NCBI GenBank assembly: GCA_934617065.1
Contig: CAKTTY010000002.1
Span: 1-64,000 of the forward strand
DNA: 64,000 bases
Source of the DNA: an uncultured Eggerthellaceae bacterium
GTDB lineage: Bacteria > Actinomycetota > Coriobacteriia > Coriobacteriales > Eggerthellaceae
Direction of reading: 5' to 3'
Shown: piece by piece, positions 49,710 to 59,552 of the stretch
Layout: each line of letters begins with the position of its first letter
Numbering within the stretch: the stretch's first letter is position 1
Notes under the pieces: generated by a model
What the model saw: the letters and a program-made list of their open reading frames with translations, nothing else
Told to the model about the DNA's origin: nothing
Databases searched by the model: none
Program-made: the position numbers and the translations under genes

Positions 49710-50933
49710 ATGGCAAAGGATAAGTGCGTACTCGCATATTCTGGTGGTCTGGACACCAGCGTCTGCATCAAGTGGCTGCAGGACGAAAAGAACCTTGACG
49801 TTATTGCCGTAGTAGGCGAAGTTGGCCAGGAGCACGAAGGTCTCGAGCAGGTTAAGCAGCGCGCTCTGGAAACGGGTGCAATCGACTGCATCATCGCCGA
49901 CATGCGCGAAGACTTTGCCGCAGATTATCTGTCCAAGGCTCTCTATGCCAACGCCAACTTCGAGAACAAGTACCCACTGGTTTCCGCTCTTTCTCGTCCG
50001 CTGATTTCCAAGTACCTGGTAGATACCGCTCATAAGTACGGCGCCAAGTACGTTGCTCACGGCTGCACGGGCAAGGGCAACGACCAGGTTCGTTTCGAGA
50101 CCTCCATCCAGGCTCTTGATCCTACGCTGGAAATCATTGCTCCCGTTCGTGAGTGGGATATGCACACTCGCCAGGAGGAAATGGACTGGGCAGAGGCTCA
50201 TGGCGTTACCGTTCCTACCACTAAGAGCAAGCCGTATTCCATTGACGACAACCTGTGGGGCCGCGCAATCGAGTGTGGTGTTCTGGAAGACCCGATGAAC
50301 CGTCCTCCGCTGGACATCTACACCATGACCACCGATCCCGAAAAGGCTCCTGAAGAGGCTACCGAGATCGAAGTTGAGTTCAAGGCTGGTCTGCCTGTTG
50401 CCATCGACGGTGAGCAGATGAGCTATCTGGACATCATCGCAAAGATGAACCAGATCGCCGGCGACAATGGTTTTGGCCGCATCGACATGATCGAGAACCG
50501 TATGATCGGCGTTAAGAGCCGTGAATGCTACGAGGCTCCTGGTGCTTTGGCTCTTATCGTTGCTCACCGCGGCCTCGAGGACATGTGCCTCGAGCGCGAG
50601 GTTCTGCGCTATAAGCTGCACCTTGAGCATGACTGGGCAACCATGGTGTACAACGGCCAGTGGTTCAGCCCCCTCAAGCATGCTGTCGATGCTTTCATGG
50701 CAACCACCCAGCAGTGTGTAACCGGCACCGTTCGTTTGAAGTTCTACAAGGGCAACTGCACCGTTACCGGCCGCAAGTCCGACTTCAGCCTCTACGATTA
50801 CGGTCTGGCTACCTACGATGCCGCCGACACCTTCAACCACAAGGCAGCTAAGGGCTTCATCGACCTGTACGGCCTGTCCACCAAGGTTTGGGCTAAGAAC
50901 CGCCGCGAGCAGGGTGTTACCGACGGCGAATAG
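49710..50933 (+). CDS. argG: Argininosuccinate synthase
   Basis: ATP-dependent condensation of citrulline and aspartate. 407 residues beginning KCVLAYSGGLDTSVCIKWL, the PP-loop, then CTGKGNDQVRFE and SIDDNLWGRAIECG. ATG at 49710 gives the usual start before the P-loop; an in-frame ATG at 49677 would add 11 residues. argF, which makes citrulline, is not between argD and argG here. Confidence 0.95.
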   Translation: MAKDKCVLAYSGGLDTSVCIKWLQDEKNLDVIAVVGEVGQEHEGLEQVKQRALETGAIDCIIADMREDFAADYLSKALYANANFENKYPLVSALSRPLISKYLVDTAHKYGAKYVAHGCTGKGNDQVRFETSIQALDPTLEIIAPVREWDMHTRQEEMDWAEAHGVTVPTTKSKPYSIDDNLWGRAIECGVLEDPMNRPPLDIYTMTTDPEKAPEEATEIEVEFKAGLPVAIDGEQMSYLDIIAKMNQIAGDNGFGRIDMIENRMIGVKSRECYEAPGALALIVAHRGLEDMCLEREVLRYKLHLEHDWATMVYNGQWFSPLKHAVDAFMATTQQCVTGTVRLKFYKGNCTVTGRKSDFSLYDYGLATYDAADTFNHKAAKGFIDLYGLSTKVWAKNRREQGVTDGE

Positions 50934-50983
50934 TTCGCTTTAGGGCGGGCGTCGCGCCAATTGCCTCTTGTGAAAATGAGCTC

Positions 50984-51024
50984 AGGACCCTTCCTTCGTA
51001 AAGAGGGAAGGGTCCTGTTTTGTT
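50984..51024 (+). terminator. Terminator-like hairpin between argG and argH
   Basis: AGGACCCTTCC (50984-50994) pairs with GGAAGGGTCCT (51006-51016), followed by GTTTTGTT. Strong enough to end transcription; argH then depends on read-through or on a promoter in the 70 bases that follow. Confidence 0.8.
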
Positions 51025-51091
51025 ATTATTGGAACGTTAATCAAGCAATACTCGTATAGGGCGCAGTTCTTGAAGGTTAGGAGCTCATATT

Positions 51092-52483
51092 ATGGCGTTG
51101 TGGTCTGGACGTTTTGAAAAGGGTGTAAGCGAATTCACGCAGGAGTTCGGTGCGTCCCTTCCGGTTGATAAGGCAATGTATCACCAGGATATTGCCGGCT
51201 CCCGCGCTCATGCACGCATGTTGGCGGCTCAGGGCGTAATTTCCGAAAAAGACGCCGAAGACATCGTTGCGGGCCTGACCGACATCGAAAAGACCATCGA
51301 AGAGGGCAACTTCACCTTCGACATCAACGATGAAGACATCCACATGTCCGTGGAAAAGGTGCTTACCCAGAACATCGGCGATGCGGGCGCTCGTCTGCAC
51401 ACCGGTCGTAGCCGCAACGATCAGGTAATCACTGACACCCGTCTGTATGCTAAGGAGCTTGCTTCCGAGCTCATGGCAGACGTGAACGCCATGCGTGAGA
51501 CGCTCATCGAGGCTGCTCGCAAGAATATGGGCACCATCCTGCCTGGCTATACCCATATGCAGCATGCTCAGCCTGTGCTCCTTTCGCACCATTTCATGGC
51601 TTACTACTGGATGTTCACCCGCGACTTCGCTCGCTTGAAGCAGGCATTCGATGCTGCTAACGCAAATCCTTTGGGTTCTGCGGCACTTGCTGGCACCACG
51701 TACCCGCTCGATCGCCAGAAGACCACTGACGAACTGGGCTTTGATCATATGATCCCCAATTCCCTTGACGCGGTATCCGATCGCGACTTCCTGCTTGACC
51801 TCGACTATGCCTGCTCGGTTGCCATGATTCACCTTTCCCGCCTTTCCGAGGAAATTATCCTGTGGTCCACTTCCGAATTCGGCTTTATCACCTTGGCAGA
51901 CGAGTACTCCACGGGTTCGTCCATCATGCCCCAGAAGAAGAACCCCGACTTTGCCGAGCTTATTCGTGGCAAGTCCGGCCGCGTAGTGGGCGACCTTATG
52001 GCGTTGCTCACCACCATGAAGAGCCTTCCTTTGGCCTACAACAAGGACCTTCAGGAAGACAAGGAAGGCGTAATGGACGCCTGCAAAACCCTGCATGACT
52101 GCTTGGTTTGCATGGAGGGCATGATCTCCACCATGAAGGTAAATGCTGACGCAATGCGCGCTCAGTCGAAGAAGGGTTACCTTGCCGCAACTGACGTTGC
52201 AGACTACCTGGCCAAGAAGGGCTTGCCCTTCCGCAAGGCCCATGAAATCGTGGGTCACCTGGTTCTTCTGTGCGACAAGCGCGGTTGCGACCTGGACGAT
52301 TTGAGCTTGGAAGACTTCAAGGAAGCATCCGATCTCTTCGAAGCAGATATTACCGAGGCTCTCGACCTTGAATCTATCGTTGCTGCCCGCACCACCTACG
52401 GCGGAACCGGTAACAGCGTAGTTGTTGAGCAGATCGAGCTCGGTGCTGCGAAGTTGGCAGAAGATAAGAAGCTCGCCGAGTAG
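51092..52483 (+). CDS. argH: Argininosuccinate lyase
   Basis: 463-residue member of the fumarase/aspartase superfamily that releases arginine and fumarate. LWSGRFEKGVSEFTQEF at the N-terminus, TGRSRNDQVITDTRLY, MQHAQPVLLSHH, and the signature loop GSSIMPQKKNPDFAELIRGKSG (catalytic Ser) broken here at NPD. AGGAGC precedes the ATG. Confidence 0.95.
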   Translation: MALWSGRFEKGVSEFTQEFGASLPVDKAMYHQDIAGSRAHARMLAAQGVISEKDAEDIVAGLTDIEKTIEEGNFTFDINDEDIHMSVEKVLTQNIGDAGARLHTGRSRNDQVITDTRLYAKELASELMADVNAMRETLIEAARKNMGTILPGYTHMQHAQPVLLSHHFMAYYWMFTRDFARLKQAFDAANANPLGSAALAGTTYPLDRQKTTDELGFDHMIPNSLDAVSDRDFLLDLDYACSVAMIHLSRLSEEIILWSTSEFGFITLADEYSTGSSIMPQKKNPDFAELIRGKSGRVVGDLMALLTTMKSLPLAYNKDLQEDKEGVMDACKTLHDCLVCMEGMISTMKVNADAMRAQSKKGYLAATDVADYLAKKGLPFRKAHEIVGHLVLLCDKRGCDLDDLSLEDFKEASDLFEADITEALDLESIVAARTTYGGTGNSVVVEQIELGAAKLAEDKKLAE

Positions 52484-52508
52484 CAAGTTCCCAAAACGGT
52501 AATTGAAA

Positions 52509-52540
52509 AGCCGCAGCGCCTCAGGTGCTGCGGCTTTTTT
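52509..52540 (+). terminator. Terminator of the arginine operon
   Basis: AGCCGCAGC (52509-52517) and GCTGCGGCT (52527-52535), then TTTTTT. Confidence 0.93.
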
Positions 52541-52654
52541 GCTGCATTGATTGGTTCATGATGCCATTTCTATTCAAGATCCATGGTTTGTGCAGTTTGG
52601 TGGCGGCAACGTTAAGCGTGATAAAATGCAGAGAACTATATTTAGGGAGGTTCG

Positions 52655-54895
52655 ATGGCTTCACGAGCTAGAAAAAGCAAGCACGGTGCTCGCCAGGAAA
52701 AAGCAGGTTTAAGGCTTGGCGTTGCGGGTGCTGTTATCTTGGGCGCGCTTGCTGCCTGCTGCATCGCCGTGGTTGTGATGTGTACCGTCTGGTTGCAGGA
52801 CTTGCCCGATTACAACGATGCTTCCGCTTATAACTATGCCGAGAAAACCAAGGTATACGCTAACGACGGCACGACATTACTTGCCGAGTTCTACCTTGAG
52901 AACCGTGACCCCATCGATCTCGATGACATGGGTACCTATGTAACCAAGGGTACGGTTGCCACGGAAGACGAACGCTTCTACCAGCATAACGGCATCGATG
53001 TTTTGGGTATTGCGCGCGCAGTTTGGGTAAATGTAACCCATACCGGCCATGAAGGTGCGTCAACCATTACGCAGCAGTTCGTGCGAAACACTATTTTGGC
53101 TGATGAGGCCACGGAATCTACGCTGAAGCGTAAGGTTCGCGAAGCGTATATTGCCATCAAGCTGGAAGAATCGTACTCGAAGGATGAAATCCTTCAGATG
53201 TACCTGAACACGATTAACTATGGTCAGGGTGCCTATGGTATCCAGGCAGCTGCACAGCGCTACTACAACAAGGACGCGAAAGACCTCACTATCGCTCAGG
53301 CGGCAACGCTTATCGGCATTCCCCAGTCGCCTACGTACAACAACCCCATCGACAATCCCGAAAACTGTAAGAACCGTCGCAACTTGGTTCTCGACCGCAT
53401 GCTTTCCAATGGGGTAATCACTCAAGAAGAGCACGACGCGGCACAGACTGAAGATTTGAACCTGAACGTTTCCGAGGTAAGCACCGGCGACGGCATGTAC
53501 AAGTACAAGTACTTCACCAGCTATGTTCGCGAAACGCTTCTGAAGGATTACTCGACCGACGAGGTATTCAAGGGCGGCATGACGGTTGTCACTACGCTCG
53601 ACCCTGCCATCCAAGAGGCAGCGGAATCTGCCGCCGATGCGAAGATGAAGAGCCTTTCCGATAATCTTGAGCTCGCGCTGGTTTCCGTTGATCCCGATAC
53701 CGGCTTCATCAAGGCTCTTATCGGTGGACGTGATTACGACACCAATGAATTCAACTTGGCAACGCAGGCAAAACGTCAGCCGGGCTCTTCCTTCAAGACG
53801 TTTACCTTGCTTGCTGCCTTGAATGAAGGCGTTTCTCCTGAAACCAACCTTAACTGCGCCGGCCATGTGAATATCAATGGTTGGCAAGTGGAGAACTACG
53901 GTGGCACCGACTATGGCACGCGTTCTATTAGAAGTGCTTTCGCCGTTTCCTCCAATACTGGTTTTGCTGAGCTGTGTACCGAAATCGGCCCTGAGAAGGT
54001 AGCGGACATGGCAAAGAAATGCGGCATCGAATCCGAGCTGGACGCCTATCCGTCCATTACGTTGGGCTCCGAAGAGGTTACGGTGCGCGAAATGGCCCAG
54101 GCGTACGCCACCATTGCCAATGGCGGCACCAGGCGCGAAGCGGTGTGCATCGAATCCATCAAGGACTCCGATGGCATCACTATCTTCCAGGCTGACACCA
54201 AGGGCGAAAAGGTTCTTGATACGGCGCTCACTCAGGCTGCAACCGATGTAATGAAGGGCGTTGTTACCAACGGTACTGGCCGTGGAGCAAACATCAGCAA
54301 CGGGCAGCCGGTGGCAGGCAAAACGGGCACTTCCGAGAATTGGCGCGATAAGTGGTTCTGCGGCATCACTCCGCAGCTTTCCACCGCAGTGTGGATCGGT
54401 GGCCGTGATGAGGTTCGTATGCCTTCTTCGGTTGCGTGCGATGGTGTGTATGGCAGCTTCATGAGCCAAGTTCTTGCAGGTCAGCCCATCGAGCAGTTCC
54501 CGACATCCGACACGAAGCTCACCTACACCACAACGGACTTCGGCAATGGTAGCGGAAGCACTGGTTCTTCCCCTGAACATGAAGGCGATACAGAGATGAC
54601 GGACGGTACGTCAGCTTCCGATACCACGAATAATGAACAGCCAGGCACTAATGAACCCGATAAGGGCGCTACAACCCCGAGCGGCGGCACCCCGAGCGGC
54701 GGAAGCGGCACGGGTTCGGGCTCTGGCTCTAGCAGCGGCGGCTCAAGCGGCGGCAGCAGCGGTGGCTCAACTGGCGGTTCCGGCTCCGGCAGCGGCGGCA
54801 GTGGCGGCTCGACCGGCGGCGGAACCTCGGGCGGCGGCAACGGAGGCTCTGGCTCTGGCGGTGAAGCTGGCTCTGGCGGCACCGGAGAAGATTAA
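52655..54895 (+). CDS. Class A penicillin-binding protein (PBP1A-type)
   Basis: 746-residue bifunctional murein synthase. N-terminal cytoplasmic basic tail and one TM helix (about 25-48). The GT51 glycosyltransferase has the catalytic Glu in ATEDERFYQHNGID and GASTITQQFVRN. The transpeptidase has SSFK near 377-380, SSN near 434 and KTGTSENW near 556. The last about 110 residues are low-complexity Gly/Ser/Thr (repeated GSGS, SSGG, GGSTGG), probably a wall-spanning linker. AGGGAGG precedes the ATG. Confidence 0.94.
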   Translation: MASRARKSKHGARQEKAGLRLGVAGAVILGALAACCIAVVVMCTVWLQDLPDYNDASAYNYAEKTKVYANDGTTLLAEFYLENRDPIDLDDMGTYVTKGTVATEDERFYQHNGIDVLGIARAVWVNVTHTGHEGASTITQQFVRNTILADEATESTLKRKVREAYIAIKLEESYSKDEILQMYLNTINYGQGAYGIQAAAQRYYNKDAKDLTIAQAATLIGIPQSPTYNNPIDNPENCKNRRNLVLDRMLSNGVITQEEHDAAQTEDLNLNVSEVSTGDGMYKYKYFTSYVRETLLKDYSTDEVFKGGMTVVTTLDPAIQEAAESAADAKMKSLSDNLELALVSVDPDTGFIKALIGGRDYDTNEFNLATQAKRQPGSSFKTFTLLAALNEGVSPETNLNCAGHVNINGWQVENYGGTDYGTRSIRSAFAVSSNTGFAELCTEIGPEKVADMAKKCGIESELDAYPSITLGSEEVTVREMAQAYATIANGGTRREAVCIESIKDSDGITIFQADTKGEKVLDTALTQAATDVMKGVVTNGTGRGANISNGQPVAGKTGTSENWRDKWFCGITPQLSTAVWIGGRDEVRMPSSVACDGVYGSFMSQVLAGQPIEQFPTSDTKLTYTTTDFGNGSGSTGSSPEHEGDTEMTDGTSASDTTNNEQPGTNEPDKGATTPSGGTPSGGSGTGSGSGSSSGGSSGGSSGGSTGGSGSGSGGSGGSTGGGTSGGGNGGSGSGGEAGSGGTGED

Positions 54896-54900
54896 CTTTT

Positions 54901-54934
54901 AAAGGCGCATCCTGAAGGGGGTGCGCCTTTTTGT
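54901..54934 (+). terminator. Terminator after the PBP gene
   Basis: AAAGGCGCA (54901-54909) and TGCGCCTTT (54922-54930) with inner C/G pairs, then TTTTG. Confidence 0.9.
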
Positions 54935-55070
54935 TTTGCTGAAACAACGACAGGCTGTGGATTCTTCGGGTAGAACGTCAAACGCAAGCACGCAGGTGGC
55001 AAAGAGCGTTTTTAATAGAAAGGAATGTAAAGCCCTTTGGCTTTGCTGGTTTTTTACTCGGAAGGATCTT

Positions 55071-55562
55071 ATGAAAACGAAAGCACGTTTTCTGGTAATT
55101 GCGGCATTTTGCCTTGCCTGTTTGGCGGCGCTTGTTGGCTGCGCAAGCAACAATGAGCAGACGGATGCCCAAACGCAGAACCGTCAGTACATGTCTTCGG
55201 TCAACACCATCATGGAAACCCTGAATACGAACATGGGCACCTTCTCCGAAGCGGTGAAGGATGGCGAAGTGGTTTCTCTTTCCGCTCAGCTTTCTGCGGT
55301 CGACCAGTGCGTGTCTGACCTTGAAGGTCTTTCCGTTCCCGACGCTATGGGCGACATCCATTCATCGTATGTGAATGGTGCCAAGGAGCTGCAAACCGCG
55401 CTTTCGAGCTATGTTCAGCTGTATGAAGATGTTAAGGCCCCCGCAAACGGCGTAGCTCCCAGTGGCGCTGACTACGATAGCCGTATGGCTGAAATCCAGT
55501 CCCATTACGATGCGGGCATCAAGGCTCTGCAGGATGCGGACAGCAAGGCCGAATCCGCCTAG
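55071..55562 (+). CDS. Small helical lipoprotein
   Basis: 163 residues. A signal peptide (MKTKARFLVIAAFCLACLAA) is followed by a lipobox LVGC with the lipidated Cys near residue 26. The mature part is mostly helical and acidic, with no recognised domain (MSSVNTIMETLNTNMGTF; SYVNGAKELQTALSSYVQLY). ATG at 55071 has GGAAGGA upstream. Own terminator follows. An envelope-associated role is likely; function unknown. Confidence 0.8.
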   Translation: MKTKARFLVIAAFCLACLAALVGCASNNEQTDAQTQNRQYMSSVNTIMETLNTNMGTFSEAVKDGEVVSLSAQLSAVDQCVSDLEGLSVPDAMGDIHSSYVNGAKELQTALSSYVQLYEDVKAPANGVAPSGADYDSRMAEIQSHYDAGIKALQDADSKAESA

Positions 55563-55587
55563 CGGAGTGCGGCATAGCAATGTAGTG

Positions 55588-55621
55588 AAACGGCCATCAT
55601 GCTCGATGATGGCCGTTTTCT
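55588..55621 (+). terminator. Terminator after the lipoprotein gene
   Basis: AAACGGCCATCAT-gctcg-ATGATGGCCGTTT, perfect 13-bp stem, then TTCTTG. Confidence 0.93.
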
Positions 55622-55651
55622 TGCCTTATCAAGAGGTTTAAGGACGAAGGT

Positions 55652-58177
55652 ATGACTAACGAAACCATGAACAAGGAAGCCAATGCGCAGCACGAAGCTG
55701 GCGTGATGGCTGCTCCTTGCCCAAAGAACGTGGAGCTTTTGGCCCCCGCTGGCAACATGGAATGTCTGCACGCAGCCGTAAAAGCTGGCGCCGATGCAGT
55801 GTATTTGGGCGCAGGTCACTTCAACGCCCGTCGTGGTGCCGATAATTTCTCGCTCGAAAACTTGGCGGAAGCCTGCGATTATGCACATCTTCGCGGTGTG
55901 AAGATCTATCTTACGCTGAACACCGTAGTGCTGCCCTCAGAGCTTCCCGATGCTTTGGAGCTTGCTCGTCAGGCTTATCGCTGTGGCGTTGATGCCTTTA
56001 TCGTGCAGGACATCGGTATCTCCATCGAGCTTTCCCGCATCATGCCCGATGTGGAAGTCCATGTATCCACTCAGATGAACATTCATGATGAAGACGGCCT
56101 ACGCGCAGCCGCCGCGCTGGGTGCCACGCGCGTAACGCTTGCCCGTGAGCTTTCCTTGGCAGAAATTGCCCGTTTGCATGAGCTTGCAGAAGAACTTGGT
56201 GTCGAACTTGAGTCGTTCGCCCATGGCGCACTATGCATTTGCTATTCGGGCCAGTGCTTCATGTCGTCGTTGGTGGGCGGTCGTTCCGCCAATCGCGGCC
56301 GTTGTGCGCAGGCATGCCGTTTGCCGTATGAGCTGCACAATCGCGCCCTGCGCAAAACCCTCGATGCTCCAGGTGAGCATCTGCTTTCTCCGAAAGACTT
56401 GTGCACGGCAAACCTCATTCCCGAGCTCCTGCAGGCGGGTGTGGCTTCGCTGAAAATCGAAGGGCGCATGAAATCGCCTGAATACGTGCAGGCTGTAGTA
56501 GGGGTGTACCGTGCGGTGATCGACCGCGTTGAGGCGGCTATTGCCCGTGACGGCATCGACTCTGTTGTTGCGTCTAACGCTCCCGAGCTTCGCGCAAGCG
56601 AAGAGGAGATGAACGTCCTTTCCGAAGCTTTCTCTCGCGGGTTTACTACGGCTTACCTGAAGGGTAAGCGCGGAAATGAAATCATGAGCTATGGGCGCCC
56701 GAACAATCGTGGCGTGTTCGTTGGTCGTGTTGCCAAGGTGCGTGAGGGCCTGGTGTTCATCGACCCAGAAACCGAGCTGCATGTTGGCGACCTGATTGAA
56801 TTCTGGACCAATCGCGGCCATTTCGTGCATACCATTGGCGAATTCAAAACCGATCGAGCGGGTCGTGTCTTTTTCCCGGTAGAGCGTGCTGTGGGCAAGG
56901 GCGACCGCGTGTTCCGTGTGCGCAACGCCGAGGCTGCCTTCGTGGACGACGATAAGCTTCCCTCCGTTGCCGTTTGTGCCCATGCCAAACTCCATATTGG
57001 GCAGCCCGCTCTGCTTACCTTTACGGTAGCCGCTGGCGACGCAAGCGTTACCGTCGAAGGCCCCGAGGTGGAGGCTGCGCGCACCAAAGCCATCACCGAA
57101 GAAGAGGTCCGCGAGCATATCGACCGTATGGGAACCACGCCGTTCTACCTTTCTTCGCTTGAAATCGACTTGGACGAAGGCGTGGGCATGGGCTTTTCAA
57201 CGTTGCATAAGCTGCGTGCCCGCGCTGCCGAAGAACTTCAGGAAGCGATCCTTGCGCATTATCACGCCCGCAAGCTTGAACGCACGCCCAGCCGCGCTTT
57301 CGCTCCCGTTGTTCGCAAGGGTTGGTGCAAGGTTGCGGCTTTGGCTACGAATCCTGCCTGCGCCCGCGCCGCAAAGCGCGCTGGTGCCGACCTGATTTAC
57401 GTGCCTGCCGCAAATTACCGTCGCGGAGAGGCTGTTATTGCGGGTCAGCTTTCCGATACTGCCGAGCAAGCCGGATATCCCAAGCAGTGTATTCCGGTAT
57501 TGCCCACCGTTTCGCAGATGTTCGATGAAGAGAAGCGCAACGGTTTCGATATCTGGAAACGCGTAAAGGCAGATAAGCCGGTTATGGTTGAAAATCTTGG
57601 CCAGCTTCTCCACGCTACGGAAATGGGCGCTGCTCCTGAAGTTGGTCCGCACGTTCCTGTTACGAACAAGCTCGACTTGCAGGCTATGGCCGACCTGGGC
57701 GCACAGCGCGTATGGCTCTCTCCCGAGCTTTCGCTGGTGCAGATCGAAGAGCTGGGCGACATGGCACCCATGCCTTTGGGTCTTACCATCATGGGGCAGA
57801 CCGAGCTTATGGTTACCGAGCACTGCTTGCTTATGAGCCAGGGCCCCTGCAACCAGAAGTGCGCCGAGTGCGCTCGCCGCAAGAGCCCCCACTACCTGAA
57901 AGACCGCAAGGGCTACGAGATGCCGGTAATCACCGATTGCACTGGGCGCAGCCATTTGTACAATGCGGTGCAGATGGATGTTGCCCACCTGATGCCCGAG
58001 ATCATCGGGGCAGGTGTTTCAACGGTGTTGGTCGACACCACGCTTATGAACGTGAAGGAAACCACCGAAAAGGTTGCCCGCGCTGTTCGTGCTCGTGATA
58101 TTGCCCAGAAGGACGGCAACAAGGTTGCCAAGGCCGAGGGCGCAACATCGGGCCATTTGTTCCGCGGCGTTTCGTAG
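55652..58177 (+). CDS. U32 family protein (tRNA/rRNA hydroxylation type, long two-part form)
   Basis: 841 residues. The N-terminal TIM-barrel-like part starts VELLAPAGNMECLHAAVKAGADAVYLG. The family signature with its Cys cluster is at about 190-225 (ESFAHGALCICYSGQC, then GRSANRGRCAQACR), and IEGRMKSPEYVQAVVG follows. A second half (about 420-841) carries a further C-x3-C-x2-C motif in QGPCNQKCAECARRKSPHY. Former collagenase-like peptidase U32 proteins are now known to act with prephenate in RNA hydroxylation (TrhP on tRNA U34, RlhA on 23S rRNA). Which of these applies here cannot be told. Confidence 0.88.
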   Translation: MTNETMNKEANAQHEAGVMAAPCPKNVELLAPAGNMECLHAAVKAGADAVYLGAGHFNARRGADNFSLENLAEACDYAHLRGVKIYLTLNTVVLPSELPDALELARQAYRCGVDAFIVQDIGISIELSRIMPDVEVHVSTQMNIHDEDGLRAAAALGATRVTLARELSLAEIARLHELAEELGVELESFAHGALCICYSGQCFMSSLVGGRSANRGRCAQACRLPYELHNRALRKTLDAPGEHLLSPKDLCTANLIPELLQAGVASLKIEGRMKSPEYVQAVVGVYRAVIDRVEAAIARDGIDSVVASNAPELRASEEEMNVLSEAFSRGFTTAYLKGKRGNEIMSYGRPNNRGVFVGRVAKVREGLVFIDPETELHVGDLIEFWTNRGHFVHTIGEFKTDRAGRVFFPVERAVGKGDRVFRVRNAEAAFVDDDKLPSVAVCAHAKLHIGQPALLTFTVAAGDASVTVEGPEVEAARTKAITEEEVREHIDRMGTTPFYLSSLEIDLDEGVGMGFSTLHKLRARAAEELQEAILAHYHARKLERTPSRAFAPVVRKGWCKVAALATNPACARAAKRAGADLIYVPAANYRRGEAVIAGQLSDTAEQAGYPKQCIPVLPTVSQMFDEEKRNGFDIWKRVKADKPVMVENLGQLLHATEMGAAPEVGPHVPVTNKLDLQAMADLGAQRVWLSPELSLVQIEELGDMAPMPLGLTIMGQTELMVTEHCLLMSQGPCNQKCAECARRKSPHYLKDRKGYEMPVITDCTGRSHLYNAVQMDVAHLMPEIIGAGVSTVLVDTTLMNVKETTEKVARAVRARDIAQKDGNKVAKAEGATSGHLFRGVS

Positions 58178-58273
58178 GTGCTTGGGCAAGATGAAAAACG
58201 CAAGGGTTTGCTTGTGCGCAGAATGCGCGCGGAAAGCATACGCGCAGCCCTTGCCCCTACGCAGCGATAAGGG

Positions 58274-58301
58274 CGGCTGCAGGAAAACGCAGCCGTCTTC
58301 C
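58274..58301 (+). terminator. Possible weak terminator between the U32 gene and tyrS
   Basis: CGGCTGC (58274-58280) pairs with GCAGCCG (58289-58295), followed by TCTTCC. Short stem and poor T-tract. No T-box was found before tyrS. Confidence 0.4.
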
Positions 58302-58340
58302 CTGTGCTAGAATCTTCGCCATACGCTAGAAAGAGGAATC

Positions 58341-59552
58341 ATGATTTCACCTGAAGAGCAGTTTCATATTATTCAGTCCGGCGCCGCTCAGATCGTCCCT
58401 GAGAAGGCTCTTATGGACAAGCTTAAGCGCGGTAAGCCGCTGAACATCAAGTTGGGTGTAGACCCTACGGCTCCCGATATCCATCTTGGTCATGCTGTTC
58501 CGCTGCGTAAGCTGCGCCAGTTCCAGGATCTGGGCCATCAGGTTACCCTTATCATCGGCGACGGAACCGCCCTTATCGGTGACCCTTCCGGCCGCAACTC
58601 TACGCGCCCTCAGCTTACGCGCGAGCAGATCAAGGAAAACGCCCAGACTTACGTTGACCAGGCCTTTAAGGTTCTTGATCCTGAGAAGACCACGCTTCGT
58701 TACAACTCCGAATGGATTCTTTCCTTGGGTATGGAAGAACTTCTGAAGATCGCTTCAAACTTTACCGTTGCACGCATCCTTGAGCGCGACGACTTCCATA
58801 ACCGCTACACGTCCGAGTTGCCCATCAGCTTGCACGAGTTCCTGTATCCCATCATGCAGGCATACGACTCTGTGGTTATCAAGGCAGACGTTGAACTGGG
58901 CGGCACCGACCAGTTGTTCAATCTGCTCGCTGGCCGTGAGCTCATGGAAAAGATGGGCATGGAGCCTCAGGTGTGCCTGACGCTTCCTTTGCTGGAGGGC
59001 ACCGACGGCGTTAAGAAGATGTCCAAGAGCTACGGCAACTACATCGGTTTGACCGATGCTCCCAACGATATGTTTGGCAAGGTAATGTCTATCCCTGACG
59101 ATCTGATGGTGAAGTACTACCGTCTGGCTTCTACCGTGCCGGTCGATCAGATCGACGCTATCGAGAAGGGCTTGGCCGCCGACGAGATCCATCCGAATCG
59201 CTGCAAGCGCGACTTGGCCCAGAACATTGTTGCGGCGTACTACGACGAGGAAGCAGCAAAGGAAGCAGAAGCGGCATTCGATCGCCAGTTCAAGCAGCAT
59301 GAGGTTCCGGAAGATATTCCCGAGTTTGCTGCCGACCTTACCCCCAATGAAGAGGGCATGGTATATCTGGCTAAGCTCATTGCCGATTCGGGTCTTACCA
59401 AGTCGACGGGTGATGCTCGTCGCATGATCGATCAGGGCGGCGTGAAGATCAACGGTGAAGCTGTTGCGGCTAAGGCCTACAACGTAGCTCCCGAAGCCCT
59501 GTCGGGTGCTGTGATCCAGGTAGGAAAGCGCAAGTTCGTTCGCTTGGTGTAA
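58341..59552 (+). CDS. tyrS: Tyrosyl-tRNA synthetase
   Basis: 403-residue class I synthetase. The HIGH-type signature is HLGH (48-51) in GVDPTAPDIHLGHAVPLRK, and KMSKS appears in GVKKMSKSYGNYIGLTD near 230. The C-terminal S4 domain (about 340-403, LTKSTGDARRMIDQGGVKING) binds tRNA. The HLGH form and length are those of the TyrZ/TyrRS type 2 group. AAAGAGGA precedes the ATG. The gene's last codons are duplicated just downstream. Confidence 0.95.
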   Translation: MISPEEQFHIIQSGAAQIVPEKALMDKLKRGKPLNIKLGVDPTAPDIHLGHAVPLRKLRQFQDLGHQVTLIIGDGTALIGDPSGRNSTRPQLTREQIKENAQTYVDQAFKVLDPEKTTLRYNSEWILSLGMEELLKIASNFTVARILERDDFHNRYTSELPISLHEFLYPIMQAYDSVVIKADVELGGTDQLFNLLAGRELMEKMGMEPQVCLTLPLLEGTDGVKKMSKSYGNYIGLTDAPNDMFGKVMSIPDDLMVKYYRLASTVPVDQIDAIEKGLAADEIHPNRCKRDLAQNIVAAYYDEEAAKEAEAAFDRQFKQHEVPEDIPEFAADLTPNEEGMVYLAKLIADSGLTKSTGDARRMIDQGGVKINGEAVAAKAYNVAPEALSGAVIQVGKRKFVRLV

